From IMG/VR virus record IMGVR_UViG_3300025168_000374, positions 1 to 31,545 of that record: a stretch of 31,545 bases of DNA; one strand, given 5' to 3'. This stretch comes from a virus. Below, piece by piece: positions 7,201-15,847 of this stretch. Position numbers and translations under genes: made by a program. Numbering within the stretch: the first letter of the stretch is position 1; the number at the start of each line of letters is the position of its first letter. Below the pieces are notes generated by a model. It was not told where the DNA came from. It was given only the letters and a program-made list of their open reading frames with translations, and searched no databases.

Positions 7201-8693
7201 TAGAAAGACTTTAGAGATCTCTCATCAAATCCTCTTATTACAACTTTACCTTGGCTCGTTGCAAACCTACCTGCATTAATAACTTTAACAATAGCTTGAG
7301 AGATTCCCTCAGTAAGACCCGTGGCATTAGATATTACTTGGCTATCTCTCGATATTCTTTTAACAATGTCATCTATGTTTTTTAAAAAATCTTGTGATAA
7401 TAAATCAGCTGATTCTCCTTTACCTCTTAATCTTTGCATCGCTTGGAACTGTTCTTCAGGAAAAGGACCTCTTCCTCTAAAGGGTCTAGCTACAATTTTT
7501 TCTACCATCTTATCAAACTTAGTAACGTTGGCTGCTCTTTTATAAACTCCACTCAAAATACTTTTACCTACTTTACCTGCACCCCAGATAGCAGGAACGA
7601 TGGGAAAACCCATCTCACCTGAAAACTTTAATTTATTATAAAACATTCTCATGGCTTCTTCTTTAGATGTGCTTTTCTTTTTTCTATCTAAAGCTGTTAT
7701 TTCTCCAGACTCAAAACCTAAATCCACAGCCAAGTCTCCAAAAGTACCAATGTTTTCTGCATCATAGACCACCGAACCAGCAACACCTCCACCTACAGCG
7801 ATAGATATAAATTTTTGTTTACGAGATAAATCATTAAATTTTTTAACGTCTTTTAAACCTCTAGTTAAATTAGTATTCTTAGCGGTTCTCACATATTTCC
7901 CACTTTTAATTCCGTCGTATGCTTTGTTAAATATTTTTAAAGCTTTGTCCGTAACTTTAACTCCTTGAGCACCCACTGTTTTCCAGCCACCATACATTTG
8001 AACTATGACTTCAGTAAGTTTACCCAATGCATTTTCTCGTGCTTTTTCTTCACTATAATTCATCAGGTTTCCAAAATAAGTTTGTTCAAACCATCTATCT
8101 AATTGAGCTACGGCACTTTGATTCACTGGTATGTTTTCTTTTCTACCAAGGTCTACAAGCATTGCTCCAAGATTCATAAAGCCATAAGGAATTTTAATAG
8201 CTCCAGAGATTATTCCATTAGTAATTGATTCTATTTGACCTACTTCACCTGCAAAGGGGTCGGTCGTACTTTTTGATTTTATAGGGCCCGTGGTTCCATC
8301 TAAAATATAAGAGGCGAACTGAGGTTTAATTTCTTGCTCTTCCCCGTATTTTTCTTCCACTGTTTTAGACTTATCAGTCTTAAACATTTTACCAAAAAAA
8401 GTATTATCCTGCCACTCGTTCCATTCCTTCCACGCTTCGGGATCTTCTTTCTTTTTAGCTTCGCCCCATGCTTTGAAACCATACTTTTCTGTATACTTAA
8501 CTTCTCTAATAGCTTTATCCGCCATAGAAATAGATTCTTTAATAATACTTTTTTTTCTAGAAGCCGCTTCAGCTTCTTCTAAAACTAAATCATATGCTTC
8601 TTGAGCAGATATAACTTCTTTTACTTTCTTTTCTTCGTTTTCTTTTTCCTCGTCGATAAGAGTTTGAGGATCAAATATTAATTTTGATACCAT
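4272..8693 (-). CDS. Very large virion protein, probable DNA-ejection (internal) protein
   Basis: A 1473-residue protein with a charged, helical N-terminus (about 1-115), a long mixed central part with several glycine/alanine-rich hydrophobic stretches (for example SIAVGGGVAGSVVYDA near 300 and FTVAAIPPLAVWGGMKMYGI near 1060), and a lysine-rich C-terminal region. No peptidase, lysozyme or polymerase motif is visible. Its size, its place after the connector and tail genes and before the lysis cassette, and the two helper-like genes just upstream match the internal-core/ejection proteins of short-tailed phages (T7 gp16 is of similar size). The assignment rests on position and size, not on a recognised domain. 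Confidence 0.6.
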   Translation of the reverse strand: MVSKLIFDPQTLIDEEKENEEKKVKEVISAQEAYDLVLEEAEAASRKKSIIKESISMADKAIREVKYTEKYGFKAWGEAKKKEDPEAWKEWNEWQDNTFFGKMFKTDKSKTVEEKYGEEQEIKPQFASYILDGTTGPIKSKSTTDPFAGEVGQIESITNGIISGAIKIPYGFMNLGAMLVDLGRKENIPVNQSAVAQLDRWFEQTYFGNLMNYSEEKARENALGKLTEVIVQMYGGWKTVGAQGVKVTDKALKIFNKAYDGIKSGKYVRTAKNTNLTRGLKDVKKFNDLSRKQKFISIAVGGGVAGSVVYDAENIGTFGDLAVDLGFESGEITALDRKKKSTSKEEAMRMFYNKLKFSGEMGFPIVPAIWGAGKVGKSILSGVYKRAANVTKFDKMVEKIVARPFRGRGPFPEEQFQAMQRLRGKGESADLLSQDFLKNIDDIVKRISRDSQVISNATGLTEGISQAIVKVINAGRFATSQGKVVIRGFDERSLKSFYKSMDQLKIPKKEIDNIVGEMRNIHQYWAQYLNTIAKGGNLNIGLKELTKVINERIGDTLSTEYKIFKDNGLSPVDGYIVSREIKDEVAKIFQRNATSNGKTISKETARLQVDQVIRNVKLDPTTGQPFFKYTPADMAAEQALVTKSIAKNITGGGRFVPDDIGGLIQKESDLLAFQKLFGSYKNAMNVIANVTTDLAEISARDRFYNIIKIAGKDQIKRGERAIVYPSYNAAAKGWAGTGEKIIEMSSGLKLPNRLGDAVYTPPINGMFTTENIAQGLIHGALNNLGSITKNIYYQAGVMVPKGLIQAGKTVGGPFTHGRNFSSGAVTMVALGNVRYALTNPGVFAKALGRSFNTIQPQILYRNKPGVNYIAGSEVSAEELKKGGQALYRFLLDEGMVNSSAIYRDVIGLIQDTQKIGWLQSIWGKLGRRTKSFIKGAQQMYVAEDDIWKVANFFIEDQRIHDAYAAALKKGLITADKIPSDLEILKMATKKIREFMPNYAYVSEIVQASRRSPFGNFVSWTAEQIRTNTNIVMAAKADIKNPIFKQIGYERLFGWGFTVAAIPPLAVWGGMKMYGITKDELYAIKEFLPWFSKDSTVIPVYEDGKYKYIDFSRAFFYDVVTNPLQSVITSLESNKDDPILPTVTKGMMTGFARLVEPFVSESIYLSGFFDVYARGGVTSKGSKIWNEEDAPGDKAWKTMKHLMLLYAPGSAIQMRRLYAATTGKTLKGTEYEVSDELLGLVGLRKAPLDIYRSMQINIGKFLGRERDERGLIYAGTLSGDPVTDDNKIIEQFIWANHQRLEAFNEMKRYYDAAKTLNFKESDIKDIFKARNRMDIYKMVKRNKFKPLTISDNMEKKYKELSDRKKIENPLNKKVKNRIKKIIKRLKKQKLNKDYIIDKDKFLFKKDSILDNLKEMLPGKKDVKTIYETQAPPLDKTPSPVVKQAEMAQKNPITNLTQTETALLSPTEKVIAGRT

Positions 8694-8701
8694 GTGACCT
8701 C

Positions 8702-9607
8702 CTAATTAATCTTAATTTCAGATAAATCAATCTTGATTAGTTCAGTGGATCCTGGACCTACTTGATATACATCTCCTGTAAAACTATCTACATAATAAAG
8801 ACCTTCGTCATATGTTTGTTGTTCATTGGGAGAAATAGCTATGTTTCCTTCAGGACTTAGCCAGTCCTCTTGTGTTTTTCCTGCTTCTGCCCATTCCGTC
8901 CTGATTGCGTTTTTATCTATGAAAGGTGTATCTGCTTCGTATTCCCATTCTTGTGATTCTGCTTGTTTATAAAAATCATATATTTTTTTAGCTTGTTCAT
9001 AAGTAACATAAGATCCTTCTCCAGATAATCCACTTTGAATGGATGCAAGATCTTTATTTTTTTGATCTCTCTCGTATTCTCCTTCTTGTCTTGTTTCATC
9101 TTCAGGACTCATTGATTTTCTATATTTAGGCATCGCTCGAGCTAATGCTTCCTCTTTACTTAAATCATGTTCATTCATTAAGTAATTTATTTCTTTTTGC
9201 AAAGCAATTTTGTCATCATCAGTCATGGCTTTATAAATTTCTAATTGAAATTGTCTTTCATTTTGACCATGTTTATATTTAAGTAGGTCTTCTTGAGATC
9301 TTTGTTGTTGAAATTTTGCCAAAGGTTCTTTACCTGCGGTACCTAAAGTTTGTAAGATTGGTTTTCCACCAGGTTGAGCTAAAATATTTGTTCCAAGGTT
9401 TAACCAGAAGTCTGCTCCTGCTGTGCTTTTAGGAAGTTCAGGTGGCTGCGTAATATATTGACCCATATTGAACTCTTCATCACCTTGATATCCACCAGGT
9501 TCTACGACTCTTCCTCTTTTGTATCCTTGTCTAGTTAAGCCTGACGTAATACCTTCTCCAGTACTGCCGCCTCTTCTAAACATAGGTCTGTGTAAAAATT
9601 TACTCAT
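8702..9607 (-). CDS. Virion-associated protein, possible internal/ejection protein, 301 aa
   Basis: The N-terminus begins MSKFLHRPMFRRGGSTGEG; the RPMFRRGG element resembles the start of marine phage virion proteins. The middle (about 105-200) is charged and helical, likely coiled coil, and the C-terminal 60 residues look beta-rich (YYVDSFTGDVYQVG). It lies eight bases upstream of the 1473-residue gene, and its ATG shares a base with the preceding stop (TAATG). By position it may correspond to the middle member of a three-protein ejection set. No enzyme motif is seen. Confidence 0.6.
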   Translation of the reverse strand: MSKFLHRPMFRRGGSTGEGITSGLTRQGYKRGRVVEPGGYQGDEEFNMGQYITQPPELPKSTAGADFWLNLGTNILAQPGGKPILQTLGTAGKEPLAKFQQQRSQEDLLKYKHGQNERQFQLEIYKAMTDDDKIALQKEINYLMNEHDLSKEEALARAMPKYRKSMSPEDETRQEGEYERDQKNKDLASIQSGLSGEGSYVTYEQAKKIYDFYKQAESQEWEYEADTPFIDKNAIRTEWAEAGKTQEDWLSPEGNIAISPNEQQTYDEGLYYVDSFTGDVYQVGPGSTELIKIDLSEIKIN

Positions 9608-10428
9608 TATCTATTAAACGATTGATACGCTCCGATTCCTGTTCCTAGTATTCCCATCGCCTGCTGCAACGCTGACTGGTTAGGTTGTACTGTTGTTTGA
9701 TACTGACCTTGCATTCCTCCTAGAACATTTCCAATACCTGCTCCCATATATCCTAGTCGTTCGTAAGGTTCATAAGCTGCCAGTCTATTTGCTTCTCTTT
9801 GTGCATCTAAAGTAGCTTGTGTTTGCGCTTGTTGGATCGCGCCCGCTGATCCTAAATTTGTAATGTCTTGACCTTGAAATTGTGGTGCAGCTTGGGCCAT
9901 TTGCATTTGTTGAGTGTAAGCTTGTCCTCTTTGTTGTTGTGCGTTATCGAATCCTTGTGATTGTAATTTAGCCATTAACAATGCTCTTTGTAAATCTGAA
10001 TCTGTTTGATACTCTGATCGCATCACACCTTCACGTCCACCACCTAAGTTTCCAGACTTAGCAGCAAGTAAACCTATTCCTGATAAACCTTTTTGTGCTT
10101 GAATATCATATTGATTCATTGTGGCATCTATAACTTGTTGTTGATACGGAGACATGAACTCAGAAATAGATCCTGCTCCAGTACCTCCTCCAGGTCCTGA
10201 GTACGCTCCAGCTTGAGTAAGGTAAGGTTGGTAAGCACCGATCCCTTGTCCTTGTGTCGTTGCTCTTGTGTAAGCGTCTATTTGTGCTTGATCCTGGCCT
10301 GCAACCGAAGGTGCATAGCCAGCTGTTGGCATTGCCTTAGCAGTTAAGGCTGTTAAATCTTTTCCGTACTGTTCACCTAGGGCCTCAATATAGGGGGCTG
10401 GTCTAGCTATTGTTGTTTCTGTTGCCAT
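9607..10428 (-). CDS. Gln/Ala/Gly-rich virion protein, possible ejection-set protein, 273 aa
   Basis: A low-charge protein rich in Gln, Ala and Gly with long helical stretches (EFMSPYQQQVIDATMNQYDI near 90-110; AQQQRGQAYTQQMQMAQAA near 160-180) and a glycine-rich C-terminus (GYMGAGIGNVLGGMQGQ). This makeup is like T7 gp14-type internal virion proteins that form channels in the cell envelope, and the order small, medium, very large protein agrees with that. Start and stop junctions on both sides are TAATG overlaps, so it is translated together with its neighbours. Function is inferred from composition and order. Confidence 0.6.
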   Translation of the reverse strand: MATETTIARPAPYIEALGEQYGKDLTALTAKAMPTAGYAPSVAGQDQAQIDAYTRATTQGQGIGAYQPYLTQAGAYSGPGGGTGAGSISEFMSPYQQQVIDATMNQYDIQAQKGLSGIGLLAAKSGNLGGGREGVMRSEYQTDSDLQRALLMAKLQSQGFDNAQQQRGQAYTQQMQMAQAAPQFQGQDITNLGSAGAIQQAQTQATLDAQREANRLAAYEPYERLGYMGAGIGNVLGGMQGQYQTTVQPNQSALQQAMGILGTGIGAYQSFNR

Positions 10429-12521
10429 TATATTACTTCTCCTATTCTCTCTGATACATCAAACATCTCTTGAGCGCCACCTAAACCTTGCGTCTCTTCA
10501 GATATTTGTCCACCTTGTTCTAAATTTGTCATCATGTTTTCCATTATTTCTGCGCCTTTGTCAATGTCTCCACCGCCTGCGCCTCTTACAGCATCAGCTG
10601 TAAATACAAATTCATTTCTACTTAGTCTTGCGGGTACGTCATCAGCTTTTTCTTCTCCGCCGATAGGCACAAAGCCACCATCATTTCTATAATCTTTTTC
10701 CATGCCACCCATATCCATGAGTCCGCCTTCGTCAGCTCCTATTCTTCCGCCTTGAGCCATATACATTTGACCTACATCGCCTTGACGAGCTAGATCCGCT
10801 CGTTTCATAACATCGGTGATGCCACCCATTTTATCTTGCATAGAAGATTTTCTTGCATCTTCTATAGTATAAGGAGATGGAATAGATTGACCACCTGCGT
10901 AGTAGCCTGCTCTTCCTCCTTCAGCTCCCGTGTATATATAATCTGAGGGTAAGTAACTAAATTCATTTGGATCTAAACTTCCAGCATTCACACCTCTTTT
11001 AATGTTCATAAGTTGTTGTGTATATTTATTTTTTAATAAATCGTAATCAACACCCTTGTCATCCTCGTCTTCTTCTGGACCACCCATGAAGAATGGTGCT
11101 GCTGTAGCTCCTAGTATTCCTAGTTTCGCTAAACTAAGTCCTCCATATTTCGCCGCTGCATCTTTTGCAGCTATATTTTTTCTAAATAAAGGAGCAAGAA
11201 AGCTATCTTTACCGAGCCAACCCATTTGATTAGCACCATAAATACTTCCCCCTATCAAAGCAGCCTTACCTATCGGACTCTTTAAAACTTTACCCGCAGC
11301 TTTTTTAATACTTTTAAATATACTTCCTAAACCGTAAGCTCTTCTTCCTGTTGATCTATCCATGATACCACCAAACGCTGCTGAAATTCTACCACCGTCC
11401 GCTGCATAAGATGTTCGGCCCATGGTTCGTGGGTCGACGTTCATTTGTTTTCCCCATGCTAAATTTGATGCTAGTGGATTGTCTCCTGCATAATAATCAG
11501 GAGTATCGGCTGTACCTGTAAGTGATGCTTGAAAATCTCTATTGAAATCATATTCAGGTCCAACTTCAATTCCACCTACACCTTGATTTTGTGCTCCTAA
11601 CAATTCTTCATAGTTAGGATAACGTTGGTATCTTGGTAATCCTTCACCATCTTGAGGTATAACAGGTGGACCTTTTGGTCCAAAAAAAATTGTTGAAAAA
11701 TCGCCGCCTTCCTCGATTCCTCCTGAAAGTCTTCTTATGTCATCTCTTTCGGCTTGGGATACTTTACCTTTAACTGAACCCAAGATAGCTTCCATTTGCA
11801 TCGGATTCATAGTTTTAAAATCTTCATAACTTACACCATAAGCTTTTTCAAATTCTTCATCACTTATTGGTCCTTTTAATGCGTCTAGCATTGCAAGCGC
11901 TGGTGGCGTAAGGGGACTTCCTTTTATTTTACGAAGTATTAAGTTCTTATAAGATCTTTTTTCTAGCTTTGTTCTAAGCTTTTCTTTAGCTTTAGCTTTT
12001 TTCTTTTCTATTAGTTTTGCTTTTTCTTTTGCTTTAATATCATCTGCTCTAGCTTTTCTATTTCGGTCATACTCTTGTTGAGCTTTTCTATCTGTAACTC
12101 TATATTCACCTGTTCCTCTATCTGTTCTTCCTGAAACATCGTTATCAGATCTGTTTCCACCACCTCCTTCAAAGCCTCCAGGATTATTTCCACCAGGTCC
12201 AAAATCTCCTTGTAAAGATGGTATGCCACCAGGTCCTCTGTTTGGTTTACCTTTTAATGATCCGTGTAAATTTTTCTTTAAAAGTAAATCTTGTTCTTTA
12301 TCTGTAATATAGGCTAGGTGTGCTTTAACATGTTCAGGTGAAGATTTAGCTTCTACTGGAACGTCAACCATTTTCGATGGGAGATAGTTTGTAACTCCAG
12401 CTTGAGTTATTCCACCATCATTTTTCTTAATTCTACTTCCATAGGTATCCGCCCAATCTCTTGCGATCTTAGGTTCGTTCGCCCATAGGTATCTTCTTTG
12501 CTTTTCTGATTGGAAAGGCAC
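10428..12521 (-). CDS. Glycine-motif virion structural protein, 697 aa (GTG start)
   Basis: The protein opens with MPFQSEKQRRYLWANEP, a recurrent start in marine phage structural proteins, followed by a Gly-rich linker and a very basic Lys/Arg helix at about 145-200. The C-terminal half is scattered with DGG/GGRI motifs (ADGGRISAAFGG, GGRAGYYAGG, AQGGRIGADEGG) and ends with DDVPARLSRNEFVFTADAVR and GGGDIDKGAEIMENMM, a block I recognise from many marine phage virion genes. Two hydrophobic stretches near 415-435 and 463-480 may meet a membrane. The start is GTG at 12521, sharing bases with the upstream TAG (TAGTG) and preceded by a strong AGGAGG. Confidence 0.65.
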   Translation of the reverse strand: MPFQSEKQRRYLWANEPKIARDWADTYGSRIKKNDGGITQAGVTNYLPSKMVDVPVEAKSSPEHVKAHLAYITDKEQDLLLKKNLHGSLKGKPNRGPGGIPSLQGDFGPGGNNPGGFEGGGGNRSDNDVSGRTDRGTGEYRVTDRKAQQEYDRNRKARADDIKAKEKAKLIEKKKAKAKEKLRTKLEKRSYKNLILRKIKGSPLTPPALAMLDALKGPISDEEFEKAYGVSYEDFKTMNPMQMEAILGSVKGKVSQAERDDIRRLSGGIEEGGDFSTIFFGPKGPPVIPQDGEGLPRYQRYPNYEELLGAQNQGVGGIEVGPEYDFNRDFQASLTGTADTPDYYAGDNPLASNLAWGKQMNVDPRTMGRTSYAADGGRISAAFGGIMDRSTGRRAYGLGSIFKSIKKAAGKVLKSPIGKAALIGGSIYGANQMGWLGKDSFLAPLFRKNIAAKDAAAKYGGLSLAKLGILGATAAPFFMGGPEEDEDDKGVDYDLLKNKYTQQLMNIKRGVNAGSLDPNEFSYLPSDYIYTGAEGGRAGYYAGGQSIPSPYTIEDARKSSMQDKMGGITDVMKRADLARQGDVGQMYMAQGGRIGADEGGLMDMGGMEKDYRNDGGFVPIGGEEKADDVPARLSRNEFVFTADAVRGAGGGDIDKGAEIMENMMTNLEQGGQISEETQGLGGAQEMFDVSERIGEVI

Positions 12522-12892
12522 TAGATACCTCCTCTTAAACTTCCAATCCCGCTGCCCACAGGTACCCCATAAGCATCTTCAACTTCCATGTCTGTTGTAG
12601 CTCGATCCATAATGCCAGGAGAACCTTGATTAGGTCCAAGACCCGCGATTCCTTGTCCTTGGTCCGCTTGCATTTGTTGTAGAATTTGTTTCCAAATTCC
12701 ACTTTGAAAAAATTGTTCAAAGCTTTGAAACTGACCTTGTTGTTCAGGATTTAGAGCTTCCCATATCTGTTGAGCAACCTGCATTTCTTGTTGCTGTTGC
12801 TGATTATTCTGAGGACCTTCGTTCCCTGTATATTTAATAGAAGGAGCGTCTGTTTGTAATTGTTCTGAAATATTAATATCTGTTATAGCCAT
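12521..12892 (-). CDS. Gln-rich conserved virion-region protein, 123 aa
   Basis: A glutamine-rich protein: residues 28-45 include NNQQQQQEMQVAQQ and the middle has FQSFEQFFQSGIWKQIL. The C-terminus is glycine-rich. No known domain is recognised. It begins with MAITDINISEQL and PSIKYTGNEGP, which looks like a conserved opening in this marine phage gene order. The ATG at 12892 opens a run of four overlapping genes through the ejection set. It may be a small virion or assembly protein. Confidence 0.6.
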   Translation of the reverse strand: MAITDINISEQLQTDAPSIKYTGNEGPQNNQQQQQEMQVAQQIWEALNPEQQGQFQSFEQFFQSGIWKQILQQMQADQGQGIAGLGPNQGSPGIMDRATTDMEVEDAYGVPVGSGIGSLRGGI

Positions 12893-12946
12893 AATTATCC
12901 ATGTGTTTAATGTTGAAAAGCAGGTATTTCTCCTGGTGATTTTATA

Positions 12947-13117
12947 CTACTTTGTTTTCGAAAACAAATCAAGGGGTGGCATGATAACTCTAACATCTCT
13001 TTGCACGTCCTCCTCTGGGATATTAGCAGCTTTTAAAGCTTCTTCATCCTTATATTTTTCTCCTGTTTTCTTGTTAGAAAGGGTCGTTATTATTTCTTTG
13101 GGTGTTAATATGTGCAT
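12947..13117 (-). CDS. Small conserved protein, 56 aa
   Basis: The frame begins MHILTPKEIITTLSNKKTGE and ends DVRVIMPPLDLFSKTK, with a stop at 12947-12949. Its ATG shares one base with the stop codon of the gene at 13117-13452 (TAATG), and AAAGAGGT lies at good ribosome-binding distance. The middle (KYKDEEALKAANIPEEDVQ) is helical. It has no membrane segment or catalytic motif. The tight coupling and good binding site make a real gene likely even though it is short. Confidence 0.6.
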   Translation of the reverse strand: MHILTPKEIITTLSNKKTGEKYKDEEALKAANIPEEDVQRDVRVIMPPLDLFSKTK

Positions 13118-13452
13118 TATGTTGTTACCTCTTTTTTGATGTTTAAATAGCTGACCGCAAAATCAAACGAGTCTGCGCTGCCTGCTTTAATGGTAAGGGT
13201 TTTACCCCCTACTACTATTAACGGTTGAGTTAATAATTCCTTTGTAACATTTGCTGTTAAAGCCACTGTTTTAATTGCAGTAATAGCATTGTTAGTCACC
13301 GTGACGCTTGGAGTCCCAGCTGATGTTACTAAAATAGATTTAATCACATAGGTCTCGCTGACTAAAGGAAACCCTGCACCAAAAGGATTAAGTTCTCCAT
13401 TGGTGGTGTTATTATCGATGCCTACAAAGTCGTATTGGTTTACTACTGCCAT
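13117..13452 (-). CDS. Small beta-rich virion protein, 111 aa
   Basis: Composition is rich in Thr, Val and Ala, with alternating beta strands (TYVIKSILVTSAGTPSVTVT, IKTVALTANVTK, KTLTIKAGSADSF) that suggest an Ig-like or jelly-roll fold such as those of capsid or tail accessory proteins. No recognised family. It sits in a chain of TAATG-coupled genes between the tail hub candidate and the Gln-rich proteins, which points to a virion part. Confidence 0.6.
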   Translation of the reverse strand: MAVVNQYDFVGIDNNTTNGELNPFGAGFPLVSETYVIKSILVTSAGTPSVTVTNNAITAIKTVALTANVTKELLTQPLIVVGGKTLTIKAGSADSFDFAVSYLNIKKEVTT

Positions 13453-13616
13453 TAATCTAAAAAGAAGCTTCTAGCTTCTATCTCTTGTTTTAATTCTTCT
13501 TGAAACGTTGTGTTTAATTTCTCTAATACCGCATCTAAATCTCTTACTAAAGATTGCGATACGTCTACGCTATACTCATCGCTTGCTCGAGTTAAGGATT
13601 GAACTATCTTTGCCAT
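13452..13616 (-). CDS. Small helical protein, 54 aa
   Basis: The frame starts MAKIVQSLTRASDEYSV and ends EELKQEIEARSFFLD, stopping at 13452-13454. It is predicted to be helical throughout, with no membrane segment. Both ends share bases with neighbouring genes (TAATG on each side), which strongly supports translation. It fills the only gap in an otherwise continuous series of coupled virion genes. Function unknown. Confidence 0.6.
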   Translation of the reverse strand: MAKIVQSLTRASDEYSVDVSQSLVRDLDAVLEKLNTTFQEELKQEIEARSFFLD

Positions 13617-15802
13617 TATCTTCTTCCTCCTGCATGTACATCTAACCTAAAAGTTCCCATTTTCCAATTAGAATCTACTGCCGTGTTTGATATTTTAACA
13701 GCCACCGATCTTCCTCTTGCTCTACAAGATTGATAATTAGTACTCGACGTAATAGTAAAAGGACCTAAACTAGAACTTGCTGCCGTTTGATTAGGGAAAT
13801 TTCTTAAATCTAATTCAACAATGGTATTTCCAGCCTGAGTTATAAAGTCGGGTAAGAATCTACTCACTCTCATAATATGTTCTCCATCTCCTCTGAACGT
13901 AATTCCTTGTTTTTGATCTTGAGTAATATCAAAATCACCCGAAAGAATATTAGCTGCAATCGCGCTTGTCACTCCTCCTTTAATTTGATTCACTCCTGTT
14001 TCGTGTTCATAGTAAATAGTCGTACCATCGGTATTACCCGTGACATCAAAGGACGCATCTGTGCTAGCATCATAATAAGTTGCATGAGGCAAACCAAAAA
14101 TAGCTGAATCAATCCAAGTACTTCTTGGAAAAACTGAACTAGCATTTGTATACCAAATAGGTCGATTGGATGTTGAGTCTAGATAACTATAAACCACACA
14201 TCGATCGACAACGTTAGAAGCAGACGTGGGATAAAACCACATCACTTCACCAAAGAGATTATTAATTCCACAATAAATAAATTGATTTGAAGTGGTATTA
14301 AGGTCATCATAAACATAGTCTTCTACGAAACAATCCATGGATTCCAATTTACCAGTAAATCTAAAGAAACCATTATCTGACATCCAGTAAGCAGCACCAT
14401 CCACTTCAACCGCTGCGTTCTTACCGATCAATCCACAGTTAGTTCCAACCTGTTCATAAGCAAAGGTAAAAGGTTGACCCACAAATCTCATGGTAAATAA
14501 GGAAGTATCGGTCCATACGTAAAGTGCATTTCTACCAAGTTTAGCTCCCATGATCCGTGATCCAGCGGCCAGTCGCTGTGTACCAGCACTATTCGTTGCC
14601 GTAGGTGCCCAAGTATTAATATCCTCTTGAGAAGAAAATCGTATAAACATATCGTCTTGAGTTGTCGTGTCACCAATCGTAGTTTCTGTTCCAAATAAAA
14701 CTAAGTGACGATCGGGAGTAGAGACTAACATATCTCTAGATGCGGTTGGTGCACCCGATACAATCGTAGCTCGTGTTGATGTGGCATTTGATGCATCTGA
14801 ATCCCATTCAAAGACAGCTCCATTAAAAATTAAAGCGAGAAGCGTACTTCCTAAATTGTCCAAGGACCATAAACCAGGTTCAGCAACTTTATCCGTTGTT
14901 GAAGCTGCTTGGTTCCATGCAGAATAATCACTGGTATTGGTTACCGTGGCTCCATTCGAATGAGCAGCTCTAGTTGTACCTCTTACTGCTCTTGTTATTC
15001 CTGTTAGATCACTTCCTGAAACTCCAGTATAAGAAATTTCTTCTGTACCTACTTGAATATAGTTTGTTCCCGTTGTTGGAAATCCAACCACAGAGGTTAG
15101 AGTAATGCTGGTTCCTGATCCTCCAGTTCCATAAACATTATCTCCTAAAGCTCCATTTAAAGTTGTTGTTCTTGGACCAGATACGGTACCACCAAACTGG
15201 GATATACCCCATCCATAAACTCCAACTTGTTCAGCTGGACCCACTGGGTAATACCATTTAACTGAAAGGTCTCCATCAGTAGCCGTTGCACTTGCAGTAG
15301 ATCCCATTGTAATAGTAACTGAAGTAGCATTGACGACTTCAGTTATCATAAATTTTTTATCATCAAAATCAGATGCAGAATAACCCGACCCTGTGGGTGG
15401 TGTAACATTTTCAAGAAGTAAAATATCTCCTGCTGTCATTCCTGCGGTAGTAGATAAAGTAATTGTAAGAACAGCAGATCCGTTGGTAGAAGCTAACTTA
15501 TCTGTTAAAGCTCCAAAATCTGTTTTAATGGGATGAATGTCATAATAGACTCCTCCAGAATAAGCGTATAAAATTCGATTGGTTCCAATGATGGCATATT
15601 TAATACCCTCTTTGTTGACCATTTGATGAAGAGCACGGGCAGCGCCCGTTAAGGCTTTGTCTCCTAATTGAGACCAGCCTCCTATTTTTTCAGGTGTACC
15701 ATATCTAAAACGAACATTTTCCCCTCCAGTCCACTGTGCCTCAGCTCCTGTTGCGGTTAGTTGTTTGTTAAATCCTGGTAAAAAGCCTATCTTTTGTAAC
15801 AT
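13616..15802 (-). CDS. Tail protein, possible gp10-like tail hub/stabilisation protein, 728 aa
   Basis: The N-terminus reads GFLPGFNKQLTATGAEAQW followed by NVRFRYGTPEKIGGW, a signature of large marine phage tail proteins that I compare to the P22 gp10 'phage stabilisation' hub. The rest is beta-rich with repeated short blocks compatible with a beta-propeller, plus an inserted segment (about residues 95-185 and 215-290) containing TGVSGSDLTGITRAVRGT, seen in tail fibre linkers. It is longer than P22 gp10 (about 470 residues), partly through these insertions. It lies directly downstream of the oxygenase/halogenase operon and upstream of the small virion genes. A role at the connector or tail tip is inferred. 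Confidence 0.55.
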   Translation of the reverse strand: MLQKIGFLPGFNKQLTATGAEAQWTGGENVRFRYGTPEKIGGWSQLGDKALTGAARALHQMVNKEGIKYAIIGTNRILYAYSGGVYYDIHPIKTDFGALTDKLASTNGSAVLTITLSTTAGMTAGDILLLENVTPPTGSGYSASDFDDKKFMITEVVNATSVTITMGSTASATATDGDLSVKWYYPVGPAEQVGVYGWGISQFGGTVSGPRTTTLNGALGDNVYGTGGSGTSITLTSVVGFPTTGTNYIQVGTEEISYTGVSGSDLTGITRAVRGTTRAAHSNGATVTNTSDYSAWNQAASTTDKVAEPGLWSLDNLGSTLLALIFNGAVFEWDSDASNATSTRATIVSGAPTASRDMLVSTPDRHLVLFGTETTIGDTTTQDDMFIRFSSQEDINTWAPTATNSAGTQRLAAGSRIMGAKLGRNALYVWTDTSLFTMRFVGQPFTFAYEQVGTNCGLIGKNAAVEVDGAAYWMSDNGFFRFTGKLESMDCFVEDYVYDDLNTTSNQFIYCGINNLFGEVMWFYPTSASNVVDRCVVYSYLDSTSNRPIWYTNASSVFPRSTWIDSAIFGLPHATYYDASTDASFDVTGNTDGTTIYYEHETGVNQIKGGVTSAIAANILSGDFDITQDQKQGITFRGDGEHIMRVSRFLPDFITQAGNTIVELDLRNFPNQTAASSSLGPFTITSSTNYQSCRARGRSVAVKISNTAVDSNWKMGTFRLDVHAGGRR

Positions 15803-15847
15803 AGAAAAATCCGTTTCTATTACAAATATACTATATTTTTGAGGAGA

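Noticed and set aside
12893-12950. Frame reading SPGEIPAFQH just after the 56-aa gene, suggesting a +1 frameshift extension
   Set aside because: No slippery sequence is visible and there is no start codon; the existing stop and the next gene's start can be explained without it.
13877-14107. Plus-strand open frames across the tail hub gene
   Set aside because: Shadow frames with poor composition and no plausible start signals, opposite a clear virion gene.
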